Source of the DNA: a virus
DNA length: 22,098 bases
IMG/VR virus record: IMGVR_UViG_3300048134_000145
Span: 1 to 22,098 of that record
Direction: 5' to 3' (one strand)
Part shown: positions 9,401 through 17,169 of the stretch, in pieces
Layout: each line of letters begins with the position of its first letter
Numbering within the stretch: the stretch's first letter is position 1
Made by a program: the position numbers and the translations under genes
The notes under the pieces: generated by a model
The model's input: the letters and a program-made list of their open reading frames with translations, nothing else
What the model was told of the DNA's origin: nothing
Databases searched by the model: none

Positions 9401-11198
9401 CAGAGCCTACACGAGATGAGATTCCCTCTACATCGGTCTCGAAGGAGGTGGAGCGCCATGTGTCCAGTCGTTCGACAATCTCTCCATTCTCATTAGCAAT
9501 TCTTGTTGCTTCATTAGAAATATCAAAGAGATGTTGTTCAATATCAATTTTTGCTTTTTCCATTACTTGTCTCAGTGTTTGTATTCTTTGTGAGTAGGTT
9601 TGTAGAAGATTGTTAGAAGTGACGGCATCATCTAGTGAGATACGCTCTGTAGTCTTTTTAGACTCAATGAAAGCATCAATATTAGTATATGCCGTGTTGA
9701 GGTTGCTGATTGCATTGAGGATATTTTGTCGGTGTATTTCTGCATTATCGAGGGTTAGGATGATTGGCTTTTCTCTAAGCTCTGTGGCTTCAGTAATGAT
9801 ACTTTGATGCTGAGGCTTAATATTCTCAAAGGATGCAAGTACAGCTTCATACATAGCTTGTTCTCTTGTAATAGCGCCTATATCAGAAGCTTCAGTTACT
9901 GCTTTAATCTCTTCATTCCATTGATAGTTGAAGTATCGCTTGAGGATTGGTTTTTGAGGATTGGAAGTGTCTAACCAGAGCTGGTCAGTAATGGGGTTTT
10001 CAGGAGGAGTATCTTGCTTATAGATTCTTCTTTCAACTTCCTTATCAATCATTGTCACTACATTATCCAAGTTGGAGTTTGTAGAAGCGAGTCTTTGACT
10101 GAGAGAACCAACAAGACTATTGAAGTGTTTTCTCAAATCCTCTCTCTGATGCTCAGTAATCTCACCGAGAGTATATGTTTTTGTCATATCACTAAATATA
10201 CTGCGCTTCACTTCTTTAACTGTGGCATCGACATAGAAATAAGGCTCTTGAAGGTCATCCTTGATTCTTGCTTTATCTCCGATAATCATAGATTCATGAG
10301 GCATTGCTTCACTCAATGTCACAGCATCAATAGTGTATTCTACTTGTGGCTTATTATGCTTGCCTAGCTCCGTCTTAGCAAGAGTGGTAAGTCTTGCTTT
10401 AGTCATTTCTTCATCGCTTGATTCAGGCTCATATATACCCCAAATATAGTTGTATGCTTTACCCCACTTTGCTTGAGCTTCATCATCTTTAACTTCAACT
10501 ACAAGCCTCTCTTTAGTTTCGTCCGTAGGTTGTGGGGCAAGAGCTACGAGAGCTGTAACAATATCGGTTGAGATAGTCTTTCTCTTTAAATCAGCTAAGT
10601 CCTTACCTCTCCTGATTTCTTTTCCTTTGAAGATGTTATTAGATTTTCTCAGGTGTACAAGTCGCTTAGTGACTTTGTTTCCTTTGGTTTCGATAGTAAA
10701 GTCGAGCACAAGGTCAAATCTATTTGCAAGTATCTTCAGTACATCAAAAGGAGAGTTATAGCTTGTCCAGCTGATGGTTCTGAATCCAGCATATTCTATC
10801 TCCCCTGCTTCCCAACCAGTGCCCCTGAGAGCAAAGTTTACACCCTGCTCAGGAGAATTTTGCTCAAGAGTTTGAGGAGCAATTGGTTTAGCTTTCTTCA
10901 AATCCTCAGGGTAGGATGCTTCAGAAAATACTTCCGTTTCACCATTGTATGTATCAGTTTCAATATTGTTAATGATGAACTCTCTGTATCTACCCTTCAC
11001 TTCGTCTGGAATGAGTACCCTATCTCTGTTCTCTAGAGCTTCAGAAGCTCTATAGTCTACAATGAAGTCATATGTCTCAGCGTGGGTCTCAATATTTCTA
11101 GTATGAGTATCTTCAAGCACTACTTTTCTATCTTGTCTGTTTGATAGTACCTCTTTCACTTCAAAGTTATATTTATCAAGAATATGTATTTGACTCAA
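3408..11198 (-). CDS. Tail-associated/minor structural protein with receptor-binding modules (Tal plus tail fibre)
   Basis: This 2596-residue protein should form the tail tip hub and host-recognition device. Residues 1 to about 370 match the prophage tail/minor structural protein N-terminal family (TIGR01665, PF06605), which closes the tail tube. A QLWLDTSNPQ linker follows (about 405). Then come jelly-roll-like modules opening with GGRNLL or similar (about 622, 1006, 1276, 1549 and a diverged one near 1868), each ending in LE-GNKATSW-PAPED, separated by helical repeats of FKDGIIS-SEAK type. Next come a beta domain (about 1725-1850), a GDKINLIGDV fibre segment, a beta-helix-like region starting ELYVRGDSYGNDSNSG (about 2200-2410), and a Trp/Tyr-rich beta-type C-terminal domain (about 2430-2596). 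The start is TTG 11198, the first possible codon after an in-frame TAA; AAAGGTGAT precedes it. The glycan-binding role is inferred. Confidence 0.9.
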   Translation of the reverse strand: MSQIHILDKYNFEVKEVLSNRQDRKVVLEDTHTRNIETHAETYDFIVDYRASEALENRDRVLIPDEVKGRYREFIINNIETDTYNGETEVFSEASYPEDLKKAKPIAPQTLEQNSPEQGVNFALRGTGWEAGEIEYAGFRTISWTSYNSPFDVLKILANRFDLVLDFTIETKGNKVTKRLVHLRKSNNIFKGKEIRRGKDLADLKRKTISTDIVTALVALAPQPTDETKERLVVEVKDDEAQAKWGKAYNYIWGIYEPESSDEEMTKARLTTLAKTELGKHNKPQVEYTIDAVTLSEAMPHESMIIGDKARIKDDLQEPYFYVDATVKEVKRSIFSDMTKTYTLGEITEHQREDLRKHFNSLVGSLSQRLASTNSNLDNVVTMIDKEVERRIYKQDTPPENPITDQLWLDTSNPQKPILKRYFNYQWNEEIKAVTEASDIGAITREQAMYEAVLASFENIKPQHQSIITEATELREKPIILTLDNAEIHRQNILNAISNLNTAYTNIDAFIESKKTTERISLDDAVTSNNLLQTYSQRIQTLRQVMEKAKIDIEQHLFDISNEATRIANENGEIVERLDTWRSTSFETDVEGISSRVGSASWTSEWKPAVDTDIKNAVDNIEVGGRNLLQNSTGWVNHQVDKIVNERPYRAIDYSWGNGYFNLSLDENTQYTLSVWAYNDMDTPQSAYILIQSKYSDRDGWQTKYETPVLQPKESKHIVLTINTGDYTNPTGEYRAYLLAKSGSTQIHLSYPKLEEGNKATSWTEAPEDTEARIEATNQELSELAGALGDFEETVNNTFRDGIIEEAEAKAIKSHKAQLSKEKKDIDQKYDTIRNHSLIVASEASTVRNNLTSAKSEFNTAHSDLVSYIDTAISNGKATEAEYNATISRFGTYEAKLATLSFRLEEANDYISSVKATVAETNAKSHAETKAQAAQEAAEKYALAQANAERVKAEAYADGKVTDEEKARIADVNAKLKAAKEHADTTSAAAEKAAKEHADTEIGNIQIGGRNLLPNSEIIEHRNHNSHYILTPTKAGQYTISFDYEIIEEISTITSFLLYSHATGVGSFAGVPLKTEGQDRTHLTFEVTENMIGSSIALYAGTNAATSRENKMDFIEIMIERGNKPTGWSPAPEDIDAQFNTINENALGLNSDLTDAFKDGIISNSEAKSIEDSLNTVKSDFENINQRYQNVYNNAKLSGSPKSNLYSAKVSFNSAYNSLVDYISSIITSGEVTDTQKSTYTSRYSTYRDKIGLLSDAIETAWDAITNQKVDDIEVGGTNLAINTLERINPLKNSGESSDNYNYEKFYSTDGLIAGDKYIISGFVEVTDGAFTGVSVYEYPSGSNKYVSIDPNTGYFESSFVARDGTDCVLVYNGFSGNTRGNGAIFRKVKLEKGNKATSWSPAPEDIEAQFNDVYTNAYGLNEDLTKSFKDGIISESEAKAIGGSLNSVRADFANMNKRFTSIYSNLKLSGSAKTNLYNAKINYNSAYNTLTGYISDINTSETITDSQKSTYNNYFGAYRSSIESLSEAMENALDAISTQKVDDVEIGSTNLLRNSREFVDAFPTYFNGKPFRNLGYVWGYNFGMPNGLPNLEEGQQYTVSILAHNNQSTQQRARIHGSYLGFSEYIYIQPNETKLLTHTFTYETSTNTQIIYFLAEDGHSIWYSYPKLEKGNKATDWSPAPEDQQKYADDAVDGFYKDTIQTNYYTKTATDKKLESYITDETYKGNLDSIATYKSTYNVNTGQPAILREANGSPFTHPYSYEVTARVTGTNTDTLAVAAFLSRNNGSTYELVKLEEKGQSSNHPEFFLDSNGQPAIRLYGHSSLYNVEVIYTKYAGEIGSIHKMNTTIEQTAKDVTIEAREYADGFRNNLIVNPTATGSLDLKIGEKTEDFWGNSSATALDTIDFKGNLVNALRIRSSSSNMVTSPSFKIDSSKAYEFSAWVKKSSSEGRVYIGFYGRDENDNSNLTGFESYNNYSGGMSSSGTGNPYFAYPSRGNSPTDWVQVKGYILPLGTETPMKELVPDLSGYTQFNFKMFPIVKQLQVRFLNYDNTSQQDMWVVNPMIQEVSEDLVKKAAQIKVQSDSISLQVRDDLVHKSNILSEIELSDENVKISGDKINLIGDVNMVDGKTYIENLSYDKSRGGTALFGGSGENGKIEVLDADDQSTFLLDSAQTAGSHMTIGELSVETINNPNLVSYSDEDMELYVRGDSYGNDSNSGRDLYDAFATLGRAIEEIPKIYDGFCTIWMRGTATEQEDIYLAGHTGRGTIEICGSTTGTDGSQVLSDSPISLNKSINFDSNLIRFNMRKLSLNNSAGSVVRVENSSVGLYTFEINGGGGNTGLYVTRNAYCEWRGGKCTNVHRGIQSLYGSRVYYTGVEGHANQYGTVSYYASTIAGSGSGITGDTANQSTQKGSITEGSWTYPSVSSPAPAPTVTTHKKTFNSSYADHYYHNSWGWNGTYMDGFPIQGQWSGYAMRDGAWFFGSTMRNTLQSKTIKKVRVYLGRTSYGTQGYTGRRKFTLRMHQHSSRPSGAPTFTAGTYTNYLEMGERKWFDVTSAFKSYINSGSWYGFGVSTNSTSNYEYMAMMKSLKVEVTYED
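6550..7808 (-). repeat. Duplicated fibre module in the Tal gene (272-residue period)
   Basis: The helical segment starting APEDI-AQFN and running through FKDGIIS, KLSGS, SAYN, DxQKSTY and QKVDDxE-G occurs at about 7360-7808 and again at about 6550-6992. Between the two copies lies a jelly-roll-like module. The offset is about 816 nt (272 codons), so the whole unit repeats in frame. A more diverged third helical copy lies upstream at about 8450-8905 (APEDTEARIE, FRDGIIEEAEAK). Protein similarity is obvious while the DNA has drifted, so the duplication is old. Confidence 0.85.
8201..8270 (-). repeat. Short tandem duplication in the Tal coiled region
   Basis: A 25-nt string occurs at 8201-8225 and at 8246-8270 with a single mismatch, a 45-nt period. 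It encodes AKEHADT twice, 15 residues apart, in an Ala-rich coiled stretch just before the second GGRNLL module. Confidence 0.8.
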
Positions 11199-11224
11199 TT
11201 AAATCACCTTTCATCTTTTTCTTT

Positions 11225-12670
11225 TTAGTAGAATCTATCTCTCCATTCTGCATTGGATTCAAAGTATCCTTGAGGTTCAATGAATACTTCTGTTCGTCCT
11301 GCATTAATAGAAAAATAGCTGGAACCAAAATCTTTTAACTCAGTCATTGGTTCATTATTAATCATGATTATTTCTTTATGTGTATCTATCTCGATTTCAT
11401 CCCCTGCTTTCACTACATAAGGAATTTGGTCTTCGGTAGAACCATTGGGCTTCCTGATTCTGAGGTAGAATACTTTGGGATTAGTTTTATCTGTGGAATT
11501 GGTATGTCTTCCTAGGTAAATGCTGGTTTGTACTACAGGTGCTTGATACAACTCCCCTGCATCAATGAACCTTGTCGTATATAAGTCATTCTTTTCGTAT
11601 GTATCCCAATCAATCATCCGCCAAGCTTTCACAATGAATTCTTGTCCTCTCCTGATGAGTCGGATATGAGTGTAGCCACTGTTGAACATGTTATGAGAGT
11701 AATCTACAATTGTTTTTCTGTTGCCATAGGCATCATAGACAGCAACAAATAATCGAGTATTCCTCTTTCCTGAAGCATCCAGTAGTCCTAGTGCAGCAAC
11801 CAGGTTCCCAGAAGTATCAAGCACATGTGTCATTGCTTTCCCTGATTTTTTACTTCGCCAATCTTCATGAACTCTTGCAGCAAAAGTTATATCAAAATCC
11901 TGCATTGTTTGACTAAGTGACCGTTTAAGCCCTGCGCCTATCCATCCAGTTTTATCGACTGGTTCAGTAGCTATCTTGAATGAATTATTATCCACTTCAA
12001 TAGAGCCACCTACTTCTCCTCCTACATAAGCATCTGGAATCTTGTCAGCTAGATAAGACCAGCCTACTGTGGTACTAAACCCAGTTGAGTAGACAGTCGG
12101 TGAAGCATCTACAGGAGTCTTGAAAGTATCCTCGGGCTCCCCAATCATGAAATAGTCTTCATCATTTTTAGATAATGCGAGCATCGTGCTGTCTTTCAAT
12201 GCTTTCATTTTGAATGTGGGATATGAATGAGCCGTACCGTTATTCAATAGAGTCATGTGGTCTTCTTCAGTTACAGTGGAATATACTTCATTAGAGTATT
12301 TGTAAGGGTCTGAGATGATACAGTTAAGCTCAAAACTTACAAATCCCTGTGTTCTTTGAGTCAGTTCAATAGTCCCTGAGAACACCACATTCCAGTACCA
12401 AACTTCACCCCCTAATCTGAACCGTACTTCTTTCTCTCGATTAAAGAACTCTACCAGTTCATTATTGATATCAAAGAAGTCTTTATTTGAATGGTTCGCA
12501 TAAATAAAAGGAATCGTGAAGTTATATCCTCTTACCTTCTTCTCTCCTCTAATGAATCCATCTCTACCTTTAACCTCTCTCGTTTCAATTTCAGTATTGA
12601 GTGAAGGTATCTTGAATCCATCTGCAATGTAGAGATTATCGTTCATTATGTTATTTATATAGAATTGCAA
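11225..12670 (-). CDS. Distal tail protein (Dit), enlarged form
   Basis: This 481-residue protein should form the ring joining the tail tube to the tip and receptor-binding proteins. The N-terminal part (about residues 15-150) fits the Sipho_tail/Dit family: KGRDGFIRGEKK, IPFIYANHS, a WYWNVVFSGTIELT strand pair and SFELNCIISDPYKYS. Typical Dits have about 250 residues. Here about 200 extra residues (about 190-400, including IGAGLKRSL, DITFAARVHEDW, YDAYGNRKTIVDY) look like an inserted beta-sandwich, as in evolved Dits with carbohydrate-binding insertions. The end (DEIEIDTHKE, FIEPQGYFESNAEWRDRFY) resembles the normal Dit C-terminal part. It lies between tape measure and Tal, as expected. The start is taken as TTG 12670 with AAGGAA about 11 nt upstream; an in-frame ATG at 12646 has no such site. 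Confidence 0.87.
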   Translation of the reverse strand: MQFYINNIMNDNLYIADGFKIPSLNTEIETREVKGRDGFIRGEKKVRGYNFTIPFIYANHSNKDFFDINNELVEFFNREKEVRFRLGGEVWYWNVVFSGTIELTQRTQGFVSFELNCIISDPYKYSNEVYSTVTEEDHMTLLNNGTAHSYPTFKMKALKDSTMLALSKNDEDYFMIGEPEDTFKTPVDASPTVYSTGFSTTVGWSYLADKIPDAYVGGEVGGSIEVDNNSFKIATEPVDKTGWIGAGLKRSLSQTMQDFDITFAARVHEDWRSKKSGKAMTHVLDTSGNLVAALGLLDASGKRNTRLFVAVYDAYGNRKTIVDYSHNMFNSGYTHIRLIRRGQEFIVKAWRMIDWDTYEKNDLYTTRFIDAGELYQAPVVQTSIYLGRHTNSTDKTNPKVFYLRIRKPNGSTEDQIPYVVKAGDEIEIDTHKEIIMINNEPMTELKDFGSSYFSINAGRTEVFIEPQGYFESNAEWRDRFY

Positions 12671-12688
12671 TTCATGTCACTTCCTTAT

Positions 12689-12722
12689 AAAAGAAGAGAT
12701 ACTAGGAGAACCTAGCATCTCT
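12689..12722 (-). terminator. Terminator-like hairpin overlapping the tape measure stop
   Basis: On the minus strand AGAGATGCTAGG pairs with CCTAGTATCTCT (12 bp, one G-U) around a TTCT loop, followed by TCTTTTA. The stop TAG of the tape measure gene lies inside the stem. The T-run is broken, so it could be a partial terminator or an mRNA-protecting hairpin ahead of Dit. Confidence 0.72.
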
Positions 12723-15700
12723 ATCAGTGTTATATTTACTTCTCTTAGTAATCTCAGGCTCCAAGTCTCTAGCCAGTTGTTTCTCATTGTAGAGGGCTAC
12801 ATAATCTTTCTCGGCTATCTTCATGAGTACTTCAAGCATCTGGTTAGTCTGCTGCATCTGAGCTTGTTGATTCTTAACAATCTCTTTCAGCTCATTGATT
12901 TCCTGGCTGCTGCCAGAACTACCTGGAGAAGGAATACTATTTGGTCTCAAGTTGCCGTCATTCTTCTGAAGTGTCTTACCAGCATAAGCCAGTAGCTTCA
13001 TGGCATCTGTCCTTCTGGCCGGGTCTGTTGGAATCACAAACTCTGGGTAGCCATCTTCAGCTAGCTGGTACATTCCAGAAGAATTAATTAGGCCTCCTGT
13101 GGCAAAACTTGCTTTCTTGAGAAGGGACATCGGGTTAATAGCAAACCTATTTCCTACACCACCACGCATGGCTTGAGTGTGAAGGTGCGGCCCAGTAGTG
13201 AAGTTACCTGTGTTACCAGTCTTACCGAGGTGATCTCCTACTTTAACCAGGTCTCCTACCTTCTTGGCGATGGAGCTCATATGCATGAACCACCAAGTCA
13301 GCTCTCCAGATTTGATTTGGATGGAGTTACCGCCACCATAGTCATTCCAGATTTTGTCCACTTTACCGTTGACTGGGGAAGCAAGTCGGTCATAGACATG
13401 TGCTGTATCTACTCCGTAGTGTTTACCACCGTTGAAGTTGATTCCACCTGTATATCTACCGAATGTCTGAGTGATAGCTCTATTCAGTATCTTACTGCCG
13501 TCTACTTGTCCACCTTCATTATCTTTGAAGATTCCAGTAATCCAATCAAGTGCATGGTCTTTAGCAAATTTAAAACCACCTTTAGCAGCTTTCTTACCGA
13601 ATCCTGCTAAGTTAGACCAGTCAGGAGCGATGTTATCTACAATCGCACTGATGACCTTGCCTGGATTCTTTATGTAGTCCCAAGTATTGGAAAGCACATC
13701 TCCGATAGTTCCAAAGAGGCCTTTCTTCTTCTTGTTTTTGCCATTCTTAGAACCAGAGCCAGCTTGTGGATTTGTACCAGTACTGAACTGTGGCAGACTA
13801 TTGATTATTTCTTCAGTCTGGCGGTTGTTGTAAATGATAGTGCCCTTAGGGGCAAAGATAGTAGCATCATTGTCGTAGAGCCCGGTCATACCATTTGGAT
13901 ATTGGACAAGCTCTCTAGTACCCTTGCCATTACCTGAGCCCCTATCACCGACTGTAGCAAATGTATCTTTAGCTATAGCTCCATTTGAGACAAGAGAGCC
14001 TCCACCTCGCTGTGTACCTGTCGAGAACCTAGGAAGCTCAACCTCACTAACAAGATTTTCAACTCCAATCTTCTTCAGCACTTTGTTCATACCTCTAATG
14101 AGACCGTTAATGACATCTTCCAGTTTGCTAATCATTGAGTTACCCATCGACTTGATACCATCGACTGCTTTACTCTTAGCATTCTTGATAGCATCTCTGA
14201 TGCGACCAGGGAGCGTTTTAGCCCCACTGACCATATCGTCCAGCTTCTCTTTAGCTTTGTCTTTCATGTCATCATAAAAACCAGTGACTTTATCCTTCAT
14301 TGCTTTAGCAGAAGCTGATACTCTGTCTTTGATACGATTGAACATTGCTATAGAGTCATCTTTTAAGTTTGTTACTTTTCTCTTCGCTCCGTCCTTCATA
14401 TCTGTGAAGAAGTTTACTACTTTGTTCTTCATACCTCTTGCAGCATCAGATACATTAGACTTGATGCGATTGAATAATGCGACTACATCATCCTTCAGTT
14501 TTGTTACTCTGTTTTTAGCAGATATGAACATGTCTTTGAAGAAACTTTTAACTCTGTTGACCATTCCAGACACAGAATCTTTCGCAAGTGTTGCCATCCT
14601 TCTTATAAGAGAGACTACCTTATCTCTCATGTACATGACTCTGAGGGTTGCGCCCTCATACATACCTTTAAAGAATCCGACTACTTTAGTCCACAATCCT
14701 TTAATGCTGCCTGAGAATATCCTGACAAGTGAGCCGACACCTTTAATGATTCTGCCGTAGAACATCAGTTGGAATAGATTCCATACGAAACTAATACCAC
14801 CTGAGAAGATGTTTTTTACACCCTCCCACACTCGGGAGAAATCGCCAGTGAAAATTCCTGTGAAAACTTTCACGAGTCCATCTATAACTTTTAGACCGCC
14901 TCGGATTAAGCCTTGGATGTTACCCCAAACCATTTCTATGACGGCAAATACGGCTGGCATAATAAACTGTATTGTAGAGAGAATTGCGCTAAAGACTGTA
15001 CTGATTATCTTACCAATGTTCGTTATCGTTGGAATAATAGTAGCCGAATTCTCTTCCCACATCGTTTTTAGTGTCTGTGCCGTCTGACTCATGAAATCCA
15101 TTACGCCCTGTAGAGCTGGCTGTATCTGAGAAGCTATAGTATCTTTAAGCTCTATCAGCTTATCTTTCAGTCCAGTTATTCTATCTCTGAAGCCAATTAA
15201 GGCAGCGATTGAGTTATCATCAATACCCAGTTCTTTGAGTATCTTTGAGCCTTCATCTTCTTCACCGCTTACAAAAAGATTCTTGACTCCTTGTCCGAAC
15301 TCCTTAATCTTCCCCCAGATTTCAGTTACTTTTTCTCCTACTCTATGTATACCTTCTCTGAAGGTGTCAGAGTTTTGATATACTGACTTAAAGGCTGCTA
15401 CGAGTAGTCCTATAACAGTCACTGCAAGGCCTACTGGCCCACCAAACCTAAGGAGTATCTTACCTAGTGTTTTGAACAAGCCACCGTTCTTGCCAAGTGC
15501 AGCAGCTAGTGGAGACAGGGCGTTCATCGTTGCTCCTGCAAGTGAAATGAATCCACCTACAGCCACCAATACAGGAGGGATAGCAGCTGCTATTCCAGCA
15601 AAGGCAAGTATCGCTACTTTAGTGCCGTCATTCAGTCCATTAAACTTGCTGACCATATCAGTCATCCATTGGATGCCATCTCTTACATATGGAATCAAGT

Positions 15701-17093
15701 ACTCACCGATGGAAAGAGCTGCTGCTTCGAGCCCCGAACTGAACTGCTCAAGGTCACCTTTGAGGTTGTCTTTCATGATTTTATGTAATTTATCTAATGA
15801 ACCATTAGCTTCTTCATTCATTTTCTTGTAGTCTTCAAGCTTGCCACCAGAAGCATCTAAAAGTGTATTCATTGAAGAAAGGTTTTCAGTACCAGCTATC
15901 ATGGCTATGTATCTATTCTTCTCAGCATCCGTAAGGCCGTCTGTCTTGGATTTAATTTCTGCAAGAATCTCATCAGAAGATTTCATTGTTCCATCAGCAT
16001 TAGCCATAGAAAGGTTCAACTCTTCAAATGCTTGTGCTGTCTGCCCTGTCGGGTTAATCATCTTAGCAAACATACTGTTCAGCTTAGTACCAGCTTCAGC
16101 ACCTTTTGTACCTTCATCTGCAAGAACACCGAGCATTGCATTGGTCTCATCTACAGTGAAGTTCATTGAGCTTAGTGTTGCCCCACTTCTTATGTATGCA
16201 TCCATCATTTCTTCTGCTGTAGTATTCGAGTTGGATTGAGTTGCTACCAGACTGTCGAGGTATCCATCCAAATCTTGTGTTTCAAGTTTAAGTGCTCCCA
16301 TTGAATCTGTTACGAGGTCAGAGGCGTTAGCCAGGTCTAGCTCAGTAGCTTCAGCAAACTTCAATACGCCACCCATAGCCTCAATCTGTTGTGCTGCATC
16401 CCAGCCCGCTAAACTCATATAAGAATGTGCATCTGCGACTTCTTTGGAAGTGAATGAAGTAGTACCGCCCCACTTCTTAGTGCTTTCCTCTATCTGCTTC
16501 ATTTCTTCATCTGTAGCATTCAGGAGCCCCTGTACTTTATCCATTGCAGATTCATAATCCATGGCAGACTTAACGCCTACAGTTCCCAATGCAACTAGTG
16601 GAGCTGTAATCCATTTAGAACCTGTCTTTCCTATATCAGTGATTTGTCCACCGATGCTAGAAAGCTTACTGCCATACTCATCCAATCCTTTAGACATTTT
16701 TGTCCACGGAGAGGTCATTATCTTATGTTGCTTCTCCATCTCTTCTAGTTCAGAAGTAATATTAGAGAGTGCTGCTTCTTCTTTGTTAAGTTTAGATGCA
16801 AGAGCTTCTGCTTCCTTACTTGCTGCACCCTTCTGCTTTACAACTTCCTTGTATGCATCCTGCTGTTCTTTAACAATAGCCTCTTGAATCTGTTGTTTCT
16901 TAGTGAGGCTTTCTACTTTCACACCAAGTTTATCTGATTCACTACCTACCCTACCGATGGCAGAGAGATTGGCAGTCATAGCTGAGTTAACCATCTTCAT
17001 TTGACGCTGTAGGCCAGTAACTGAGCTATTGAGCTTAGTCGTATTCATATCTACATCTATGACCATTCTGCCTAACGGAGTGTTATTCGCCAT
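12702..17093 (-). CDS. Tail tape measure protein with M23 peptidase domain
   Basis: This 1463-residue protein should set tail length and pass through the tube during DNA ejection. Residues about 10-145 are coiled coil. About 180-430 match the TP901-type tape measure core (SAMDKVQGLLNATDEEM, TTSFTSKEVADAHSYMSLAGWD). Hydrophobic segments lie at about 495-525, 550-570 and 685-720. Three 44-residue helical repeats fill about 818-949. Near the C-terminus is an M23/lysostaphin-like domain (about 1215-1315) with the metal-site motifs HYGVD (H-x3-D) and GPHLHTQ (H-x-H), so it probably opens peptidoglycan during entry. The tail end (about 1390-1463) is coiled coil. ATG 17093 has AAAGG about 12 nt upstream; an ATG 5 nt earlier is out of frame. 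A strong terminator lies directly upstream and another hairpin overlaps the stop. Confidence 0.95.
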   Translation of the reverse strand: MANNTPLGRMVIDVDMNTTKLNSSVTGLQRQMKMVNSAMTANLSAIGRVGSESDKLGVKVESLTKKQQIQEAIVKEQQDAYKEVVKQKGAASKEAEALASKLNKEEAALSNITSELEEMEKQHKIMTSPWTKMSKGLDEYGSKLSSIGGQITDIGKTGSKWITAPLVALGTVGVKSAMDYESAMDKVQGLLNATDEEMKQIEESTKKWGGTTSFTSKEVADAHSYMSLAGWDAAQQIEAMGGVLKFAEATELDLANASDLVTDSMGALKLETQDLDGYLDSLVATQSNSNTTAEEMMDAYIRSGATLSSMNFTVDETNAMLGVLADEGTKGAEAGTKLNSMFAKMINPTGQTAQAFEELNLSMANADGTMKSSDEILAEIKSKTDGLTDAEKNRYIAMIAGTENLSSMNTLLDASGGKLEDYKKMNEEANGSLDKLHKIMKDNLKGDLEQFSSGLEAAALSIGEYLIPYVRDGIQWMTDMVSKFNGLNDGTKVAILAFAGIAAAIPPVLVAVGGFISLAGATMNALSPLAAALGKNGGLFKTLGKILLRFGGPVGLAVTVIGLLVAAFKSVYQNSDTFREGIHRVGEKVTEIWGKIKEFGQGVKNLFVSGEEDEGSKILKELGIDDNSIAALIGFRDRITGLKDKLIELKDTIASQIQPALQGVMDFMSQTAQTLKTMWEENSATIIPTITNIGKIISTVFSAILSTIQFIMPAVFAVIEMVWGNIQGLIRGGLKVIDGLVKVFTGIFTGDFSRVWEGVKNIFSGGISFVWNLFQLMFYGRIIKGVGSLVRIFSGSIKGLWTKVVGFFKGMYEGATLRVMYMRDKVVSLIRRMATLAKDSVSGMVNRVKSFFKDMFISAKNRVTKLKDDVVALFNRIKSNVSDAARGMKNKVVNFFTDMKDGAKRKVTNLKDDSIAMFNRIKDRVSASAKAMKDKVTGFYDDMKDKAKEKLDDMVSGAKTLPGRIRDAIKNAKSKAVDGIKSMGNSMISKLEDVINGLIRGMNKVLKKIGVENLVSEVELPRFSTGTQRGGGSLVSNGAIAKDTFATVGDRGSGNGKGTRELVQYPNGMTGLYDNDATIFAPKGTIIYNNRQTEEIINSLPQFSTGTNPQAGSGSKNGKNKKKKGLFGTIGDVLSNTWDYIKNPGKVISAIVDNIAPDWSNLAGFGKKAAKGGFKFAKDHALDWITGIFKDNEGGQVDGSKILNRAITQTFGRYTGGINFNGGKHYGVDTAHVYDRLASPVNGKVDKIWNDYGGGNSIQIKSGELTWWFMHMSSIAKKVGDLVKVGDHLGKTGNTGNFTTGPHLHTQAMRGGVGNRFAINPMSLLKKASFATGGLINSSGMYQLAEDGYPEFVIPTDPARRTDAMKLLAYAGKTLQKNDGNLRPNSIPSPGSSGSSQEINELKEIVKNQQAQMQQTNQMLEVLMKIAEKDYVALYNEKQLARDLEPEITKRSKYNTDRDARFS
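14247..14642 (-). repeat. Three tandem 44-residue repeats in the tape measure gene
   Basis: Units of 132 nt start at 14642, 14510 and 14378, all in frame. The consensus runs RVT-LKDDVV-LFNRIK-- V-- A--GMKNKV--FF-DMK--AK. The first copy is the most diverged (VMYMRDKVVSLIRRM). A decayed fourth copy follows. Repeat copy number in a tape measure can directly change tail length. Confidence 0.85.
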
Positions 17094-17120
17094 TCATATT
17101 CATCCTTTCAAATTTTATAC

Positions 17121-17169
17121 AAAAAAATGGCTGGAGATAGTTGAGTGTTAATAACTTATCTCCAGCCAT
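17121..17169 (-). terminator. Strong intrinsic terminator just upstream of the tape measure gene
   Basis: On the minus strand a perfect 13-bp stem (ATGGCTGGAGATA paired with TATCTCCAGCCAT, 17157-17169 and 17127-17139), extendable past one bulge by AGTT/AACT, is followed directly by seven T residues. It lies 28 nt before the tape measure ATG and after the chaperone genes. No promoter is evident between it and the tape measure, so tape measure mRNA probably depends on read-through. Confidence 0.87.

Noticed and set aside
17083-17169. A 28-codon minus-strand frame (ATG GCT GGA) ending just inside the tape measure gene
   Set aside because: It lacks a ribosome binding site and coincides with the terminator stem; its open length is unremarkable.
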